This document shows, in pieces, positions 8,366-17,891 of a stretch of 64,000 bases of DNA. A model generated the notes under the pieces. The model did no database searches, was not told where the DNA came from, and saw only the letters and a program-made list of their open reading frames with translations. Source of the stretch: JABFXC01 sp045804265 (GTDB taxonomy: Bacteria; Gemmatimonadota; Gemmatimonadetes; Gemmatimonadales; Gemmatimonadaceae); the NCBI GenBank assembly GCA_045804265.1, contig JBJMNK010000030.1, forward strand, positions 1 to 64,000, given 5' to 3'. The stretch's first letter is position 1. Every line of letters starts with the position of its first letter. Position numbers and translations under genes: made by a program.

Positions 8366-11300
8366 CTACACCTCGAGATGATCCCCCTCGCGCGCGACCA
8401 TCGCATACAGCACGGGCATCAGGAACACGCTGATCAGCAGCCGCGAGAACAGTCCGCCGACGATCACCAGCGCGAACGGCTTCTGGGTGTCGGAGCCGAC
8501 TCCGCTCGAGATCGCCGCCGGGAGCAGGCCTAACGCTGCGACGAGCGCGGTCATCATGATCGGCCGCAGTCTCAAGATTGCCGCGGTCCGCGTCGCCTCG
8601 GTGATGTTCGACCCGCCCAGCCGCAGCTCGTTGGCGTAGGAGATGTACACGACTGCGGTCTGCACCGAGACACCGAACAGCGCGAGGAAGCCGATCATCG
8701 ACGACACCGAGAACGGCGTGCCGGTGACCAGCATCGCCAGCAGCCCGCCTAACGGTGCGGACAGGATCACGCCGCCGACGGTGATCAGCGGAAACTTGAG
8801 GTTGTGGTAGAGGACGAACAGGATCGCGAAGATCAGGATGACCGTCACCGGGAGCACGACGTTCATCTGCGCGCGCGACGCCGTGTATTCCTCGAACTCA
8901 CCGCCCCAGCGCGTGCCGTACCCCTGCGGGAACTTCACTTGGCCGTCCACCGCGGCCTGCGCATCGCGCACCGTGCTCGCCAGGTCGCGCCCCTCCACCG
9001 AGTACTGCACGCCGATGTAGCGCGAGTTGTCCTGCCGGTAGATGAATGACGCACCGTTCGCGACCTCGATGTCCGCCACTTCGCGCAGCGGAATCTGCTG
9101 GCCGTCGGGCGTCGCCAGCAGGATGCTCGCGATCTGCTCGGGCGTCTGCCGGTACTGCGGCTGCAGCCTCACGACCAGGTCGAACGTCCGCTCGCCCTGC
9201 ACGACCTGCGTCGCCGCCGTCCCGCCAACCGCGGCCTCGATCAGGCCGTTGATCGCGTCGGCGCTCAGCCCGTAGCGCGCCATCTTCTCGCGATTGACCG
9301 CGATCGTGAGGCTCGGCTGACCCAGCTCCTGTACGAGCGTGACGTGATTGATCCCCGGGATCTTCTCGATCACTCCCTTGATCTCGCGCCCCTTCGCCTC
9401 GAGCAGCGTGAGGTCGGTGCCGAACACCTTCACGTCGAGTGAGCTCTTCAAGCCGGTCAGTGCTTCGTCGACCGCGTCCTCGGCCGGCTGGGTGTAGTTG
9501 AAGGTCACGCCGGGAAAGACGGCGAGCTTCTTCTGCACCGCGTCGATCAGCTCGTCCTTCGAGCGGAACTGTCCGTTCCATTCGCGGTAGGGCTTGAGCC
9601 CGACGTAGAACTCGGAGTTGAAGAAGCCCGTCGGGTCGGTACCGTCATCGGGGCGCCCATGCTCCGACGCGACCACGGTCACCTCGGGGAAGCTCTGCAG
9701 GATCGCCCGCACCTGCGGGACGATCTTCGACGATTCCTCGAACGAGATCGTGTACGGCATCGTCGCCCGGACCCAGAGTGCACCCTCATCCAGCTTCGGC
9801 ATGAACTCGCCGCCGCGCGTGAACGCGATCACGAGCGAGAGCGCGAACAGCACGCTCGCGCCGATCACCGTCAGGCGCGCATTCGCCAGGCACCAGTCCA
9901 GACCGCGCGCGTACTGGTCGCGGATCCACTCGAAGGCGCGGTTGCGCCGCTCGACGACGCCCTTCCGCAGCACGACCGCGCACAGCACCGGCACCACCGT
10001 CAGCGTCAGCGCCAGCGCGCCGAGCAGGGCGTAGATCGTCGTGTCGGCCATCGGCCGGAAGAGCTTTCCCGATGCACCGTACAACGCGTAGATCGGCAGG
10101 AAGCCGGCGATGATCACCGCGATCGCGTACACGATCGGGCGGTTCACCTCCGCCGCCGCCTCGAGAATCACCTCGCGGATCTTGTACTTCGTCCCGTGCC
10201 GCCGGGCGAGCTGGCGATGGATGTTCTCAACCATCACCACCGCGCCGTCGACGAGGATCCCGAAGTCGATCGCGCCGATCGAGAGCAGGTTCGCCGGAAT
10301 CTGCCGCAGGTCGAGGCAGATGAACGCGACCAGCAGCGAGAGCGGCACCGTCACCGCGACGATCAGTCCTGATCGAACGTCGTAGAGGAAGAAGATCAGC
10401 ACGACGACGACGAGCAGGATCCCGCGAATGAGATTGTCGGTCACCGTGCGCGTGGTCAGCTTCACCAGGTCGCCGCGGTCGTAGAACGGGACGACCTTCA
10501 CGTCCTTGGGCAGGATCTGCTCGTTGAGCTCCTGCGTCTTCTTCTCCACACGCTTGAGGACGACCTGCGCCTGCTCCCCGGTGCGCATGAGGATCACGCC
10601 TTCGACCGCGTCATTCTGCTTGTTGAAGCCGAACTGCCCGAGCCGCGGCGCATAGCCGATCGTCACGGTCCCGATGTCGCGGACAAGCACGGGCGTCCCG
10701 TTCTTCACCGCGAGGACGATCTTGCCGATGTCTTCCAGCGTCGAGACGCGACCGAGCCCGCGGACGTAGAAGAACTGCCCGCCCTCGGAATAGAAGCCGC
10801 CGCCGGCGTTGGAGTTGTTCGCGCCTAACGCGTCGGAGACGTCGCTCACCGACAGCCCGGCGCCGGCCAGCTTGTTGGGATCGACCAGCACCTGGTACTG
10901 CATCGTCTCGCCGCCTAACGACGACATCTCGGCGACGCCGGGCACCGAGCGGTACGCCTTGTCGAGCACCCAGTCCTGCAGGATCTTCAACTCGCTCGGG
11001 CTCCGGTCGTTGCTCTGCAGCACGTACCGGTAGACCAGCCCTGACGGCGAGAACGGCGCCTCGATGTCCGCGGTGACGCCGTCAGGCAGCCCCACTCCGG
11101 CCAGGCGTTCGTAGACCTGCTGCCGGTCGAAATAGAGGTCGGTGTTGTCGGCGAACGTCATCCGCACGTTCGACAGCCCGTAGAGCGAGACCGAGCGCGT
11201 GACCACCAGGTTCGGCAGCCCGCTCATCTGCGTCTCGATCGGCACCGTGATCAGCCGCTCGACCTCTTCGGCGGCATGCCCTGGCCACTGCGCGGTGAGC

Positions 11301-11545
11301 TCCACGCCGGGCGAGCTGACGTCGGGATATGCGTCAACTGGAAGCCGTTTCAGCGACCAGATGCCGACCGCGATCAGGCCTAACGTCAGCAGCGCGACGA
11401 GCAGCGGCTGCGAGATCGCGGCCGCGACGAGGCTCTGGATCGCCCCACCCTTTGACTCGCCCGATGCATGGCCGGCGGCGCGGTCGTCGATGTGGAGCGG
11501 GTTCTCGCTCTCGCGCTGGCCCTCGGGAACGTCAGGGGTCGTCAC
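8366..11545 (-). CDS. heavy-metal efflux RND pump (CzcA/CusA family)
   Basis: 1059 residues, the usual length for inner-membrane RND pumps. After a cytoplasmic N-terminal extension of about 40 residues come the first helix and the porter-domain opening (AYPDVSSPGVELTAQWPG). The fourth helix carries DFGILVDGAVVMVEN, with the acidic residues that mark the heavy-metal-efflux subgroup. A second half repeats the fold. It uses proton flow to drive metal ions through the adaptor and outer membrane channel encoded just upstream. Its ATG overlaps the adaptor stop by four bases, so the three genes are translationally coupled. The metal (Co/Zn/Cd/Ni or Cu/Ag) cannot be decided from the sequence alone. 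Confidence 0.93.
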   Translation of the reverse strand: MTTPDVPEGQRESENPLHIDDRAAGHASGESKGGAIQSLVAAAISQPLLVALLTLGLIAVGIWSLKRLPVDAYPDVSSPGVELTAQWPGHAAEEVERLITVPIETQMSGLPNLVVTRSVSLYGLSNVRMTFADNTDLYFDRQQVYERLAGVGLPDGVTADIEAPFSPSGLVYRYVLQSNDRSPSELKILQDWVLDKAYRSVPGVAEMSSLGGETMQYQVLVDPNKLAGAGLSVSDVSDALGANNSNAGGGFYSEGGQFFYVRGLGRVSTLEDIGKIVLAVKNGTPVLVRDIGTVTIGYAPRLGQFGFNKQNDAVEGVILMRTGEQAQVVLKRVEKKTQELNEQILPKDVKVVPFYDRGDLVKLTTRTVTDNLIRGILLVVVVLIFFLYDVRSGLIVAVTVPLSLLVAFICLDLRQIPANLLSIGAIDFGILVDGAVVMVENIHRQLARRHGTKYKIREVILEAAAEVNRPIVYAIAVIIAGFLPIYALYGASGKLFRPMADTTIYALLGALALTLTVVPVLCAVVLRKGVVERRNRAFEWIRDQYARGLDWCLANARLTVIGASVLFALSLVIAFTRGGEFMPKLDEGALWVRATMPYTISFEESSKIVPQVRAILQSFPEVTVVASEHGRPDDGTDPTGFFNSEFYVGLKPYREWNGQFRSKDELIDAVQKKLAVFPGVTFNYTQPAEDAVDEALTGLKSSLDVKVFGTDLTLLEAKGREIKGVIEKIPGINHVTLVQELGQPSLTIAVNREKMARYGLSADAINGLIEAAVGGTAATQVVQGERTFDLVVRLQPQYRQTPEQIASILLATPDGQQIPLREVADIEVANGASFIYRQDNSRYIGVQYSVEGRDLASTVRDAQAAVDGQVKFPQGYGTRWGGEFEEYTASRAQMNVVLPVTVILIFAILFVLYHNLKFPLITVGGVILSAPLGGLLAMLVTGTPFSVSSMIGFLALFGVSVQTAVVYISYANELRLGGSNITEATRTAAILRLRPIMMTALVAALGLLPAAISSGVGSDTQKPFALVIVGGLFSRLLISVFLMPVLYAMVAREGDHLEV

Positions 11546-12717
11546 TGGCTCTCCGCGAACTGGAGGAAGAGTGCACCGTCGCCGGCGACCTTGTCGCCAG
11601 GGTTGAGTCCTGACGCCACCTCGTAGTGATCGTCCACCCGCGAACCGAGCTCGATGCGCCGGCGGGCGAAGTCGTTGCCGCTTGCGACGTACACGAAGGG
11701 AAGGTTCTGCTCATCGCGCAGCACGGCTGACGCCGGAACCAGCAGCCCGTGATGCTCGTGCGCGGACTTGATCCGGACGCGGACGAACATGTCTCGCCGC
11801 AGCACGAGGTTGTTGTTCGGCGCGACGATCCGCACCGCGACCGCCTTCGACGCCGGATCGACCAGCGCCGCGACATAGTCCACGCGCCCGGGGATCGGCA
11901 CCGGGCTCGCGTCCGTCGTGATCTCGGCGCCCTGGCCGACCGTCACGTCCTTGAGGTCGGGCGCGAACACGCTCGCGTTCACCCACATCGTGCTCAGGTC
12001 GGCGACGGTGAACGCCGGCGTGCTTCCGGCCGACAGCAGCTGGCCGGGGCTGATCAACTTCTCGACCACCGTGCCGGTGAGCGGAGCGCGGATCACTGCC
12101 TGGATCGGCGCCGCGCCGCCGTTCCGGATCGACTGTATCTGCGACTCCTCGACGCCTAACGCGCGCATCTGCTGCACCGCCGCCTCGAGGTCCGCTTCGG
12201 CCCCGGCGACGTCCGCCTGCGCCTGCTCGAGGTCTCCGCGCGCGATCGCGTCATTCTTGAACAGCACCGAGTCGCGGTCGGCGATCCGCTTCGCGTTGCG
12301 ATACGCCGTCTGGGCCTTGCGGTAGGTCGCGACCCCTTCGGCGAAGTCCGGCGACGAGACGTAGGCGAGCGGCGCGCCCTTCGTCACCGTCGTCCCGGGG
12401 TTCACCAGCACTTGCGTGACGGGCCCCGAGACCGGCGACAGCACCTGCGTCGCACGGTCGCCGTTGAATGCGACGGTGCCGGTCGCCTCGACCATCGGCC
12501 GGAACGGCTCGGGCTGGACCGTTATGATGTTGATCCGCTGCCGCTGCTCGGGGCTGAGCGCGAGGGTCGCGCCGGTCGCGGTGGTGCCGCTGGTCGCGGC
12601 CGTCGCACCGGCCGCGGAGTCCGCGGTGGTCTTCGGCTTCGACGAGGAACAGCCGGCGAAGGTGCCCGCCGAGAGGAGGAGCGCGATCGCGCCGGTGGCT
12701 TTCATTGACGTAGTCAT
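11542..12717 (-). CDS. RND efflux periplasmic adaptor lipoprotein (CzcB-like)
   Basis: 391 residues. The N-terminal lipoprotein signal (AIALLLSAGTFAGC, lipid Cys near 22) is followed by a Ser/Lys/Thr-rich linker. Then come a barrel-sandwich half (PVSGPVTQVLVNPGTTVTKG), a coiled-coil hairpin (about residues 130-180), the second lipoyl-like half (LISPGQLLSAG) and a beta-barrel domain. This is the order typical of membrane fusion proteins. It bridges the pump and the TolC-type channel. Its start overlaps the end of the outer membrane factor gene and its stop overlaps the pump start, giving a tight operon. Confidence 0.92.
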   Translation of the reverse strand: MTTSMKATGAIALLLSAGTFAGCSSSKPKTTADSAAGATAATSGTTATGATLALSPEQRQRINIITVQPEPFRPMVEATGTVAFNGDRATQVLSPVSGPVTQVLVNPGTTVTKGAPLAYVSSPDFAEGVATYRKAQTAYRNAKRIADRDSVLFKNDAIARGDLEQAQADVAGAEADLEAAVQQMRALGVEESQIQSIRNGGAAPIQAVIRAPLTGTVVEKLISPGQLLSAGSTPAFTVADLSTMWVNASVFAPDLKDVTVGQGAEITTDASPVPIPGRVDYVAALVDPASKAVAVRIVAPNNNLVLRRDMFVRVRIKSAHEHHGLLVPASAVLRDEQNLPFVYVASGNDFARRRIELGSRVDDHYEVASGLNPGDKVAGDGALFLQFAESQ

Positions 12718-14009
12718 CTGGTCTGCGGGGCGGTACCGAGTGGCGAGCGGCCGAGCGCCCGATCGAGATCGGCCCGCGCGGTGTTGGCGTTGGCGAGCGC
12801 TTCGGCGAGCTGCGCTTCGGCGTCGAGGAGCGCGCGGCGCGCGTCGATCACCTCGAGCGCGGAAGCGGCGCCGAGCTGGTAGCTGGTGGATGCGACGCGA
12901 TAGGCATCCCGCGCCGCGGGCACCAGCTCGTCGCGGAGGAACTGCGCCTGTCGCATGGCGGTGCTCGCGTTTGCGTACGCCGAGCGGACATCCTGCACGA
13001 CCTGCGCACGCAGGTCGCGGTAGCCTGCCTCGAGCTCGCGCACGCGATGGCTCGACTCGGCGATCTCCCCCTTCGTGTGCTGCCAGAAGAGGAAGGGGAT
13101 CGGCATGGCGATCCCGGTCGCGAACGCCGCAGCGTTAGGCTGGAGGTAGTCGCGGGTGACGCCGAAGGTGATGTCGGGGAGCCAGAATTCCTTCGCCAGG
13201 CTCGTGTTCGCCTGCTGCCCGCGAATCTGCTGGTTCAGCACAGCGAGCTCGGGACGGTCCGCAAGCGCGGTGGCTTCGGCGCTCGCCGAGTCGGGGAGCG
13301 GGGGCGGCACGTCGAGCGAGTCGGTGGGGACGATCGGCGCGAACGAGACGCGGCCGATTGCGCGATTGAGCGCGGTCTGCGCGTTCGCGATCTCGCGCTC
13401 GTTCGCGATCAGGTCGTTCTGCGAGCCGGCGACTTCCACTCGCGCCTTGATCACGTCCACGCGCGCGGCGGTGCCGGCGTCGAAGCGGGCCTGGGTGCGC
13501 TTGAGGAAGTCCTGCGACAGCGTCAGCGCCTCGGTGAGGTCGGTGCGCCGCCGCAGCGCGAGCAGGAGCTGGTCGTATGCCTGTGACGCGTCGAAGGCGA
13601 CGAGCTGCTGCTGCAGGCGATAGTTCTGCTCGTTGGCGCGGATGTCGGCGACGCCGATCCGGTTCTGCAGCCGGAACTTGTCGGGGAAGGGCACCGCGAG
13701 GCCGACCTCGACCGGGCGCGTGCCGCCGCGATCGAAGCCGAAGAAGTGCGACTGCTCGTCGCTGGCGGCGGTGAGCGAGGGATCGGGAATCGCCACGCCC
13801 TGAACGCGACGAGCGCGCGCCTGCGCCGTCTGCTCGCGGGCGATGTCGAGCTGCGTGTTGCGCGCGAGCGCCTGGGCGATCGCCTGCGCGCGTGAGAGCG
13901 GCAGCGAATCGCCGCTGGCGCCGTTAGGCGCCGCCGGACCTGGTTGCTGCGCGGGAAGCTGCGTGGTTGCTGCTCCCGCGAAGCAGGCTGCGAGAAGCAG
14001 TCTGCGCAT
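12714..14009 (-). CDS. TolC-family outer membrane efflux channel (CzcC-like)
   Basis: 431 residues counted from the ATG at 14009, chosen because it starts a clean signal peptide (MRRLLLAACFAGAATTQLPAQ). The open frame extends further upstream without features. Two long coiled-coil repeats typical of outer membrane factors are visible, each with an Ala/Gln-rich helical hairpin (about residues 45-230 and 240-430). It is the first gene of the outer membrane factor-adaptor-pump operon and forms the exit duct through the outer membrane. Confidence 0.9.
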   Translation of the reverse strand: MRRLLLAACFAGAATTQLPAQQPGPAAPNGASGDSLPLSRAQAIAQALARNTQLDIAREQTAQARARRVQGVAIPDPSLTAASDEQSHFFGFDRGGTRPVEVGLAVPFPDKFRLQNRIGVADIRANEQNYRLQQQLVAFDASQAYDQLLLALRRRTDLTEALTLSQDFLKRTQARFDAGTAARVDVIKARVEVAGSQNDLIANEREIANAQTALNRAIGRVSFAPIVPTDSLDVPPPLPDSASAEATALADRPELAVLNQQIRGQQANTSLAKEFWLPDITFGVTRDYLQPNAAAFATGIAMPIPFLFWQHTKGEIAESSHRVRELEAGYRDLRAQVVQDVRSAYANASTAMRQAQFLRDELVPAARDAYRVASTSYQLGAASALEVIDARRALLDAEAQLAEALANANTARADLDRALGRSPLGTAPQTR

Positions 14010-14134
14010 GAATTGTCGGTTCGAGTCGATCGGGCCTCGGGCCGGCCGGCGTCGATTGCCGGCAGCGCGATGCCACGGGTACATGTGGACGGCGGGACAA
14101 TCCCCGCGTCCGTGCTACGGATGTGTGGGTCGAC

Positions 14135-14476
14135 TCAGACCGCTGGTGGGGCGCGCGGGTTCGCGATCCCGCGCAGCGCGCCGCGATGCGGCGCGGCCAG
14201 CTCGTCGAACGCCTGGGCGACGTCGACGACGCCGGGCACGTCCGGGACCGGGCTCGCGGCGGGCGCCGCTCCGGTCGCGAGGAACTGGCAGAAGACGCAC
14301 TCGGCGTCATGGACGCGGATGCAGCTGGCGTCGGTGGTCGCCTCGACGTGCGCGTGCGCACCGATGCTCGCCGTCGTGGCCACGGCATCCGCGGACACGG
14401 CGAGGGTCGGCACTGCGAGCTGCAGTACCGCCCAAAGCATCACGATTGCGCGGAAGAAGCCGCGTCGAGGGACCAT
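14135..14476 (-). CDS. small exported Cys/His protein upstream of metal efflux operon
   Basis: 113 residues from the ATG at 14476. A hydrophobic N terminus (FFRAIVMLWAVLQLAVPTLAVSA) acts as signal or anchor. The mature part has a His-rich segment (GAHAHVEA) and CIRVHDAECVFCQFL, a Cys/His cluster like that of DUF2946 proteins, which often occur near metal-transport genes. The C-terminal half is Ala/Pro-rich. It is on the same strand as the efflux operon and 125 bases upstream of it. A metal-binding accessory role is inference. The longer upstream frame lacks support. Confidence 0.65.
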   Translation of the reverse strand: MVPRRGFFRAIVMLWAVLQLAVPTLAVSADAVATTASIGAHAHVEATTDASCIRVHDAECVFCQFLATGAAPAASPVPDVPGVVDVAQAFDELAAPHRGALRGIANPRAPPAV

Positions 14477-14624
14477 GAAGCGAACGTTAGTGCCTGAGGT
14501 CGGCGGTCCGCAACCGCGGTCCGCGATCAGCCTGTTGAAACCCCGATCACCCCGGGGAGTTCGCCGAGGTGGTACGTAGTTTGACGACTCGCCGCGGGGT
14601 TTGAAACCGGAACCGGAGGAGAGC

Positions 14625-14888
14625 ATGCCGCGTCAGCACCGCAACGTCGAAGGTGACAACGAACAGCGCCGCGCCCGAGCGCGGGAGGCGCGCGAGCAGG
14701 GAAAGCTTCCGAGCGAGGAAGGCGTCACGTTAGGCGCGAGCAAGCAGACGCGGAAGGCGAAGCCCGACGAGACGCACCAGGAGCGGCTCGAGACACGGGA
14801 CAAGGGGAAGCGCGGGCCCGGCAGCTCGGGCAAGCCGCGACCGGGCAACCGCGACACGGACCCGAAGCGCACCGACCGCTGGGGGTGA
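14625..14888 (+). CDS. small highly charged, probably disordered protein
   Basis: 87 residues rich in Arg, Lys, Glu and Gly, with no hydrophobic core, signal or membrane segment. It is likely intrinsically disordered and cytoplasmic. A strong GGAGGAG ribosome site directly before the ATG at 14625 supports real translation and rejects the in-frame ATG at 14601. I do not recognise a family. The look is that of small stress-associated hydrophilic proteins, but that is only an impression. A perfect terminator hairpin follows immediately. Confidence 0.65.
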   Translation: MPRQHRNVEGDNEQRRARAREAREQGKLPSEEGVTLGASKQTRKAKPDETHQERLETRDKGKRGPGSSGKPRPGNRDTDPKRTDRWG

Positions 14889-14892
14889 GCGT

Positions 14893-14925
14893 CGATGCGG
14901 GGGCGAGTCTCTCGCCCCCGCATCG
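14893..14925. terminator. perfect bidirectional hairpin between convergent genes
   Basis: A 15-base perfect stem (14893-14907 with 14911-14925), almost all G-C, with a 3-base TCT loop. It lies exactly between the stop of the small charged protein gene and the stop of the convergent protease gene. It lacks a T tract on either side. Position and stem strength make a shared terminator the best reading. Confidence 0.8.
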
Positions 14926-15957
14926 CTACTTCGCCGCTGCCTGACGTTCCGGCTCGACCTCGAGCGTCCGCGTCACGCCGTCCCGCAGCAGCACCACCGT
15001 CTCGCGACGACCGATGCGCTCGTCGGTGAGAAGGGCGTGCAGGCCGTCCACGCTCGTCACTGCGAGGTCGCCATAGCGCACGATGATGTCACGGGCGCGA
15101 ATTCCACCGCGTTCGGCCGGACTGCCACTCGCCACCTCGGTCACCAGCACGCCACCGCCGGCGGCGAGATGGCTCAGCTGCATCCGCCGGCGCGAGAGCC
15201 GCACCGACTGGCCGACCACTCCGAGATAGCTGCGCAGGACGCGACCATCGCGAATGAGTCGTGGGATCGCGAACCGTGCGGTGTTCACCGGGATCGCGAA
15301 GCAAATTCCCTGCGCGCCGGCGATCACCGCCGTGTTCACGCCGACGACACGTCCCCGAGCATCGACCAGCGGCCCACCGGAATTTCCCGGATTGAGCGCC
15401 GCGTCGGTCTGGATGATTCCGGCGATCAGCCGCCCCGACTTCGCGCGAATGCTGCGGCCGAGCGCGCTCACCACGCCGGCGGTCACCGTCGCCTGGAAGC
15501 CGAGTGGGTTGCCGATCGCGACGACGAGCTGCCCGGGACGCAGCGTGCTCGAGTCGCCAAGCTCCGCGCACACCAGTCCAGCCGCATCGAGGCGGATCAC
15601 CGCGAGGTCGCTCTCCGGATCGTCGCCGACCATCTCGGCGCGATGACTCGTGCCGTCGGCGAGCGTCGCGCGAATCGTTCGCGCACCGCTCACGACATGG
15701 CTGTTGGTGAGCGCGAAGCCGTCGGGGGTGAAGACGAATCCCGAGCCGGTTCCGCCGCCGCGCTCGGCGCGATTGCGTCCGCGTCCGCGCGAGGGGAGCT
15801 CGACTTCGAGATGAACGACCGCCGGACTGACACGCTCGACCGCGCCGACCACGGCGGTGGAATAGGCGTCGAGGATCTCGGCCTCGGATGGAACAGCGTT
15901 AGGCGCGGGGTCGGGAAGGTCCGATCGCGCCGCGCCGGATGAAAGCAGTGTCAGCAT
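14926..15957 (-). CDS. HtrA/DegP-like trypsin-fold serine protease with one PDZ domain
   Basis: 343 residues. The protease domain carries the complete triad: His87 in LTNSHVV, Asp117 in ESDLAVI, Ser193 in NPGNSGGP. One PDZ domain follows (about residues 240-335, GVLVTEVASGSPAERGGIRARD). The N terminus (MLTLLSSGAARSDLPDP) shows no normal signal peptide or membrane anchor, unlike most DegP/DegS proteins. The enzyme may therefore act in the cytoplasm, or the start may be misjudged. GGAG about 10 bases upstream of the ATG is acceptable. Expected role is quality-control or regulatory proteolysis. Confidence 0.9.
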   Translation of the reverse strand: MLTLLSSGAARSDLPDPAPNAVPSEAEILDAYSTAVVGAVERVSPAVVHLEVELPSRGRGRNRAERGGGTGSGFVFTPDGFALTNSHVVSGARTIRATLADGTSHRAEMVGDDPESDLAVIRLDAAGLVCAELGDSSTLRPGQLVVAIGNPLGFQATVTAGVVSALGRSIRAKSGRLIAGIIQTDAALNPGNSGGPLVDARGRVVGVNTAVIAGAQGICFAIPVNTARFAIPRLIRDGRVLRSYLGVVGQSVRLSRRRMQLSHLAAGGGVLVTEVASGSPAERGGIRARDIIVRYGDLAVTSVDGLHALLTDERIGRRETVVLLRDGVTRTLEVEPERQAAAK

Positions 15958-16128
15958 GCCCGTAGTTCTCCGTCAGGGGGCCCGCCGACGAACCGTCAGG
16001 ATTCGGCCATCGTTCCCGATGCGCACGGCCGGGCGGCGTCTATCGCGGGGCGGTAGCCACCTGCATCTTCCGGCGGCAGAGTCTGACTGCCTTCATCGAA
16101 CCGCTCGACGCACATCCAACAGCCTCGC

Positions 16129-17712
16129 ATGCACCGCCATTTCCGCACAGCCCTCGTCTTCGCGACCTCGATCGCCTGCCTGCTTCCCGGTGTCGCCGCG
16201 GCGCAGGACGCGCCAACCGGCGATCCGGTCATCCAGCGCATCTACCAGGAAGGGATGCAGCGCTCGCATGCGTCGCAGCTGGCCGAGGTGCTGATGGACT
16301 CGATCGGCCCGCGACTCATGGGCTCGCCGCAGAATCGTGCGGCCAACGACTGGCTGGTGAAGACCTACCAGTCGTGGGGAATCAGCGCGAAGAACGAGCA
16401 GTATGGCACGTGGCGCGACTGGAAGCGCGGGCAGAGTCGGGTCGAGCTGCTCGCGCCACGGGCGCGGACGCTCGAGGCGACGATGCTGGCGTGGAGCGCG
16501 CCGACCCCGCGCGCGGGAGTCAGTGGTGAGGTCGTTATCATCCCATCCGCGAGCGTGACGAAGGACAGCGCGGGCTTCAATCGCTGGCTCGGCACGGTGA
16601 AGGGCAAGATCGTGATGATCTCCTTCCCCCAGCCGACCTGTCGTCCCGACAGCAGCTGGGCGCGCTGGGCGACCGAAGACTGGTTCACCGCGATGCGCGC
16701 CGAGCGCGACACGGCGATGACCGAGTGGCGCCAGCGCCTGACGGCGACCGGGCTCAACTCGCGCACGATCGCGCCAAAGCTCGATGCCGCAGGCGCTGTT
16801 GCGATCCTCACCAACACGTGGTCGCGCGGCTGGGGCGTCGACAAGATCTTCCTCGCCCGCAGCGAGAAGACGCCGACGTTCGACGTGAGCTGCGAGGACT
16901 ACAGCCTGCTGGCGCGCCTCGCGAGCAACAATCAGCACCCGACTGTCCGCGTCTTCGCCGAGGCGGAGCTGGCGCCGAAGGAATCGCCGGTCTACAACAC
17001 CGTCGCGACCGTTCCCGGCAGCTCGCTGCCTAACGAGTACGTGATGCTCTCGGCGCATCTCGATTCGTGGGACGGCGGCAGCGGTGCGACCGACAACGGT
17101 ACCGGCACGATCGTGATGCTCGAGGCGATGCGGATCCTGCACGCGGCGTATCCGCACCCGAAGCGCACGATCATCGCCGGTCACTGGAGCGGGGAAGAGG
17201 AGGGCGACATCGGCTCGGCGGCCTACGCGGCCGATCATCCCGACGTGATCAAGGGAATGCAGGTGCTGCTCAACCAGGACAACGGCACCGGCGAGATCGA
17301 CACCGTGCGCAGCGTCGGCTTCCTCGACGCCCCGGCGAGCTTCGCGTCATGGATGTCGCGCATGCCCGGCGACGTCACCCGTGGCGTGTACGTCGACTTC
17401 CCCGGCTTTGCACACGACGAGAGCACCGACAGCGACGCCTTCGCCTGCCGCGACGCGCCAGCGTTCTTCCTCAACTCGTCGGACTGGGACTACAACGACT
17501 ACACCTGGCATACCAACCGCGACACGTACGACAAGATCAGCTGGGCGGCGGTGGAGAAGAACGCGACGCTGATCGCGATGCTCGCCTACGAAGCGTCGGA
17601 AGATCCGCAGAAGGTGTCGCGCGCGCGACGAGTGCCGCCACCCGATCATGCGCCGCCGAAGTGCGATACCCCGCCGCGGAGCTGGGCCGAGGTGCTGCGC
17701 GGCGCGCATTAG
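16129..17712 (+). CDS. exported M28-family metallopeptidase
   Basis: 527 residues with a clear signal peptide (ALVFATSIACLLPGVAAAQ). A PA-like insert precedes the M28 catalytic domain. Its two-zinc ligands are visible: His and Asp in SAHLDSWDGGSGATDN, the Glu pair in WSGEEEGDIGS, an Asp in LNQDNGTG, and a His in YTWHTNRDTYDK. Expected to act as an aminopeptidase or carboxypeptidase on peptides in the periplasm or outside. The 171 bases between it and the protease gene hold nothing that I recognise. Confidence 0.92.
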   Translation: MHRHFRTALVFATSIACLLPGVAAAQDAPTGDPVIQRIYQEGMQRSHASQLAEVLMDSIGPRLMGSPQNRAANDWLVKTYQSWGISAKNEQYGTWRDWKRGQSRVELLAPRARTLEATMLAWSAPTPRAGVSGEVVIIPSASVTKDSAGFNRWLGTVKGKIVMISFPQPTCRPDSSWARWATEDWFTAMRAERDTAMTEWRQRLTATGLNSRTIAPKLDAAGAVAILTNTWSRGWGVDKIFLARSEKTPTFDVSCEDYSLLARLASNNQHPTVRVFAEAELAPKESPVYNTVATVPGSSLPNEYVMLSAHLDSWDGGSGATDNGTGTIVMLEAMRILHAAYPHPKRTIIAGHWSGEEEGDIGSAAYAADHPDVIKGMQVLLNQDNGTGEIDTVRSVGFLDAPASFASWMSRMPGDVTRGVYVDFPGFAHDESTDSDAFACRDAPAFFLNSSDWDYNDYTWHTNRDTYDKISWAAVEKNATLIAMLAYEASEDPQKVSRARRVPPPDHAPPKCDTPPRSWAEVLRGAH

Positions 17713-17734
17713 GCGGAGAGACGGCGGAACTGCG

Positions 17735-17890
17735 AGCGCGGTTCGTTGTGGTTTGTTACAGGAGCCACAGAGGGCACGGAGGGGGGGTCTCCATGAACCG
17801 TCTGTGCTCCCTGTGATCATCCTCTCCGACTGCACAGGGTGCACGGACTGCTGTACGTCCATGGGGCAGTCCGCAGTATCCGTGTGATTG
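17735..17890. repeat. non-coding region with imperfect hairpins
   Basis: The left part of the 629-base gap after the peptidase gene codes for nothing convincing. An imperfect inverted repeat pairs CACAGAGGGCACGGAG (about 17765-17780) with a CTGTGCTCCCTGTG segment (17800-17813). A second pairs CGGACTGC (about 17849-17856) with GCAGTCCG near 17868-17875. It may terminate the peptidase transcript or be part of a composite repeat island together with the element that follows. Confidence 0.5.
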
Positions 17891-17891
17891 C

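Noticed and set aside
7718..8533. 271-codon plus-strand frame in the gap before the RND pump
   Set aside because: Overlaps two real genes and the palindromic element; no ribosome site or homology.
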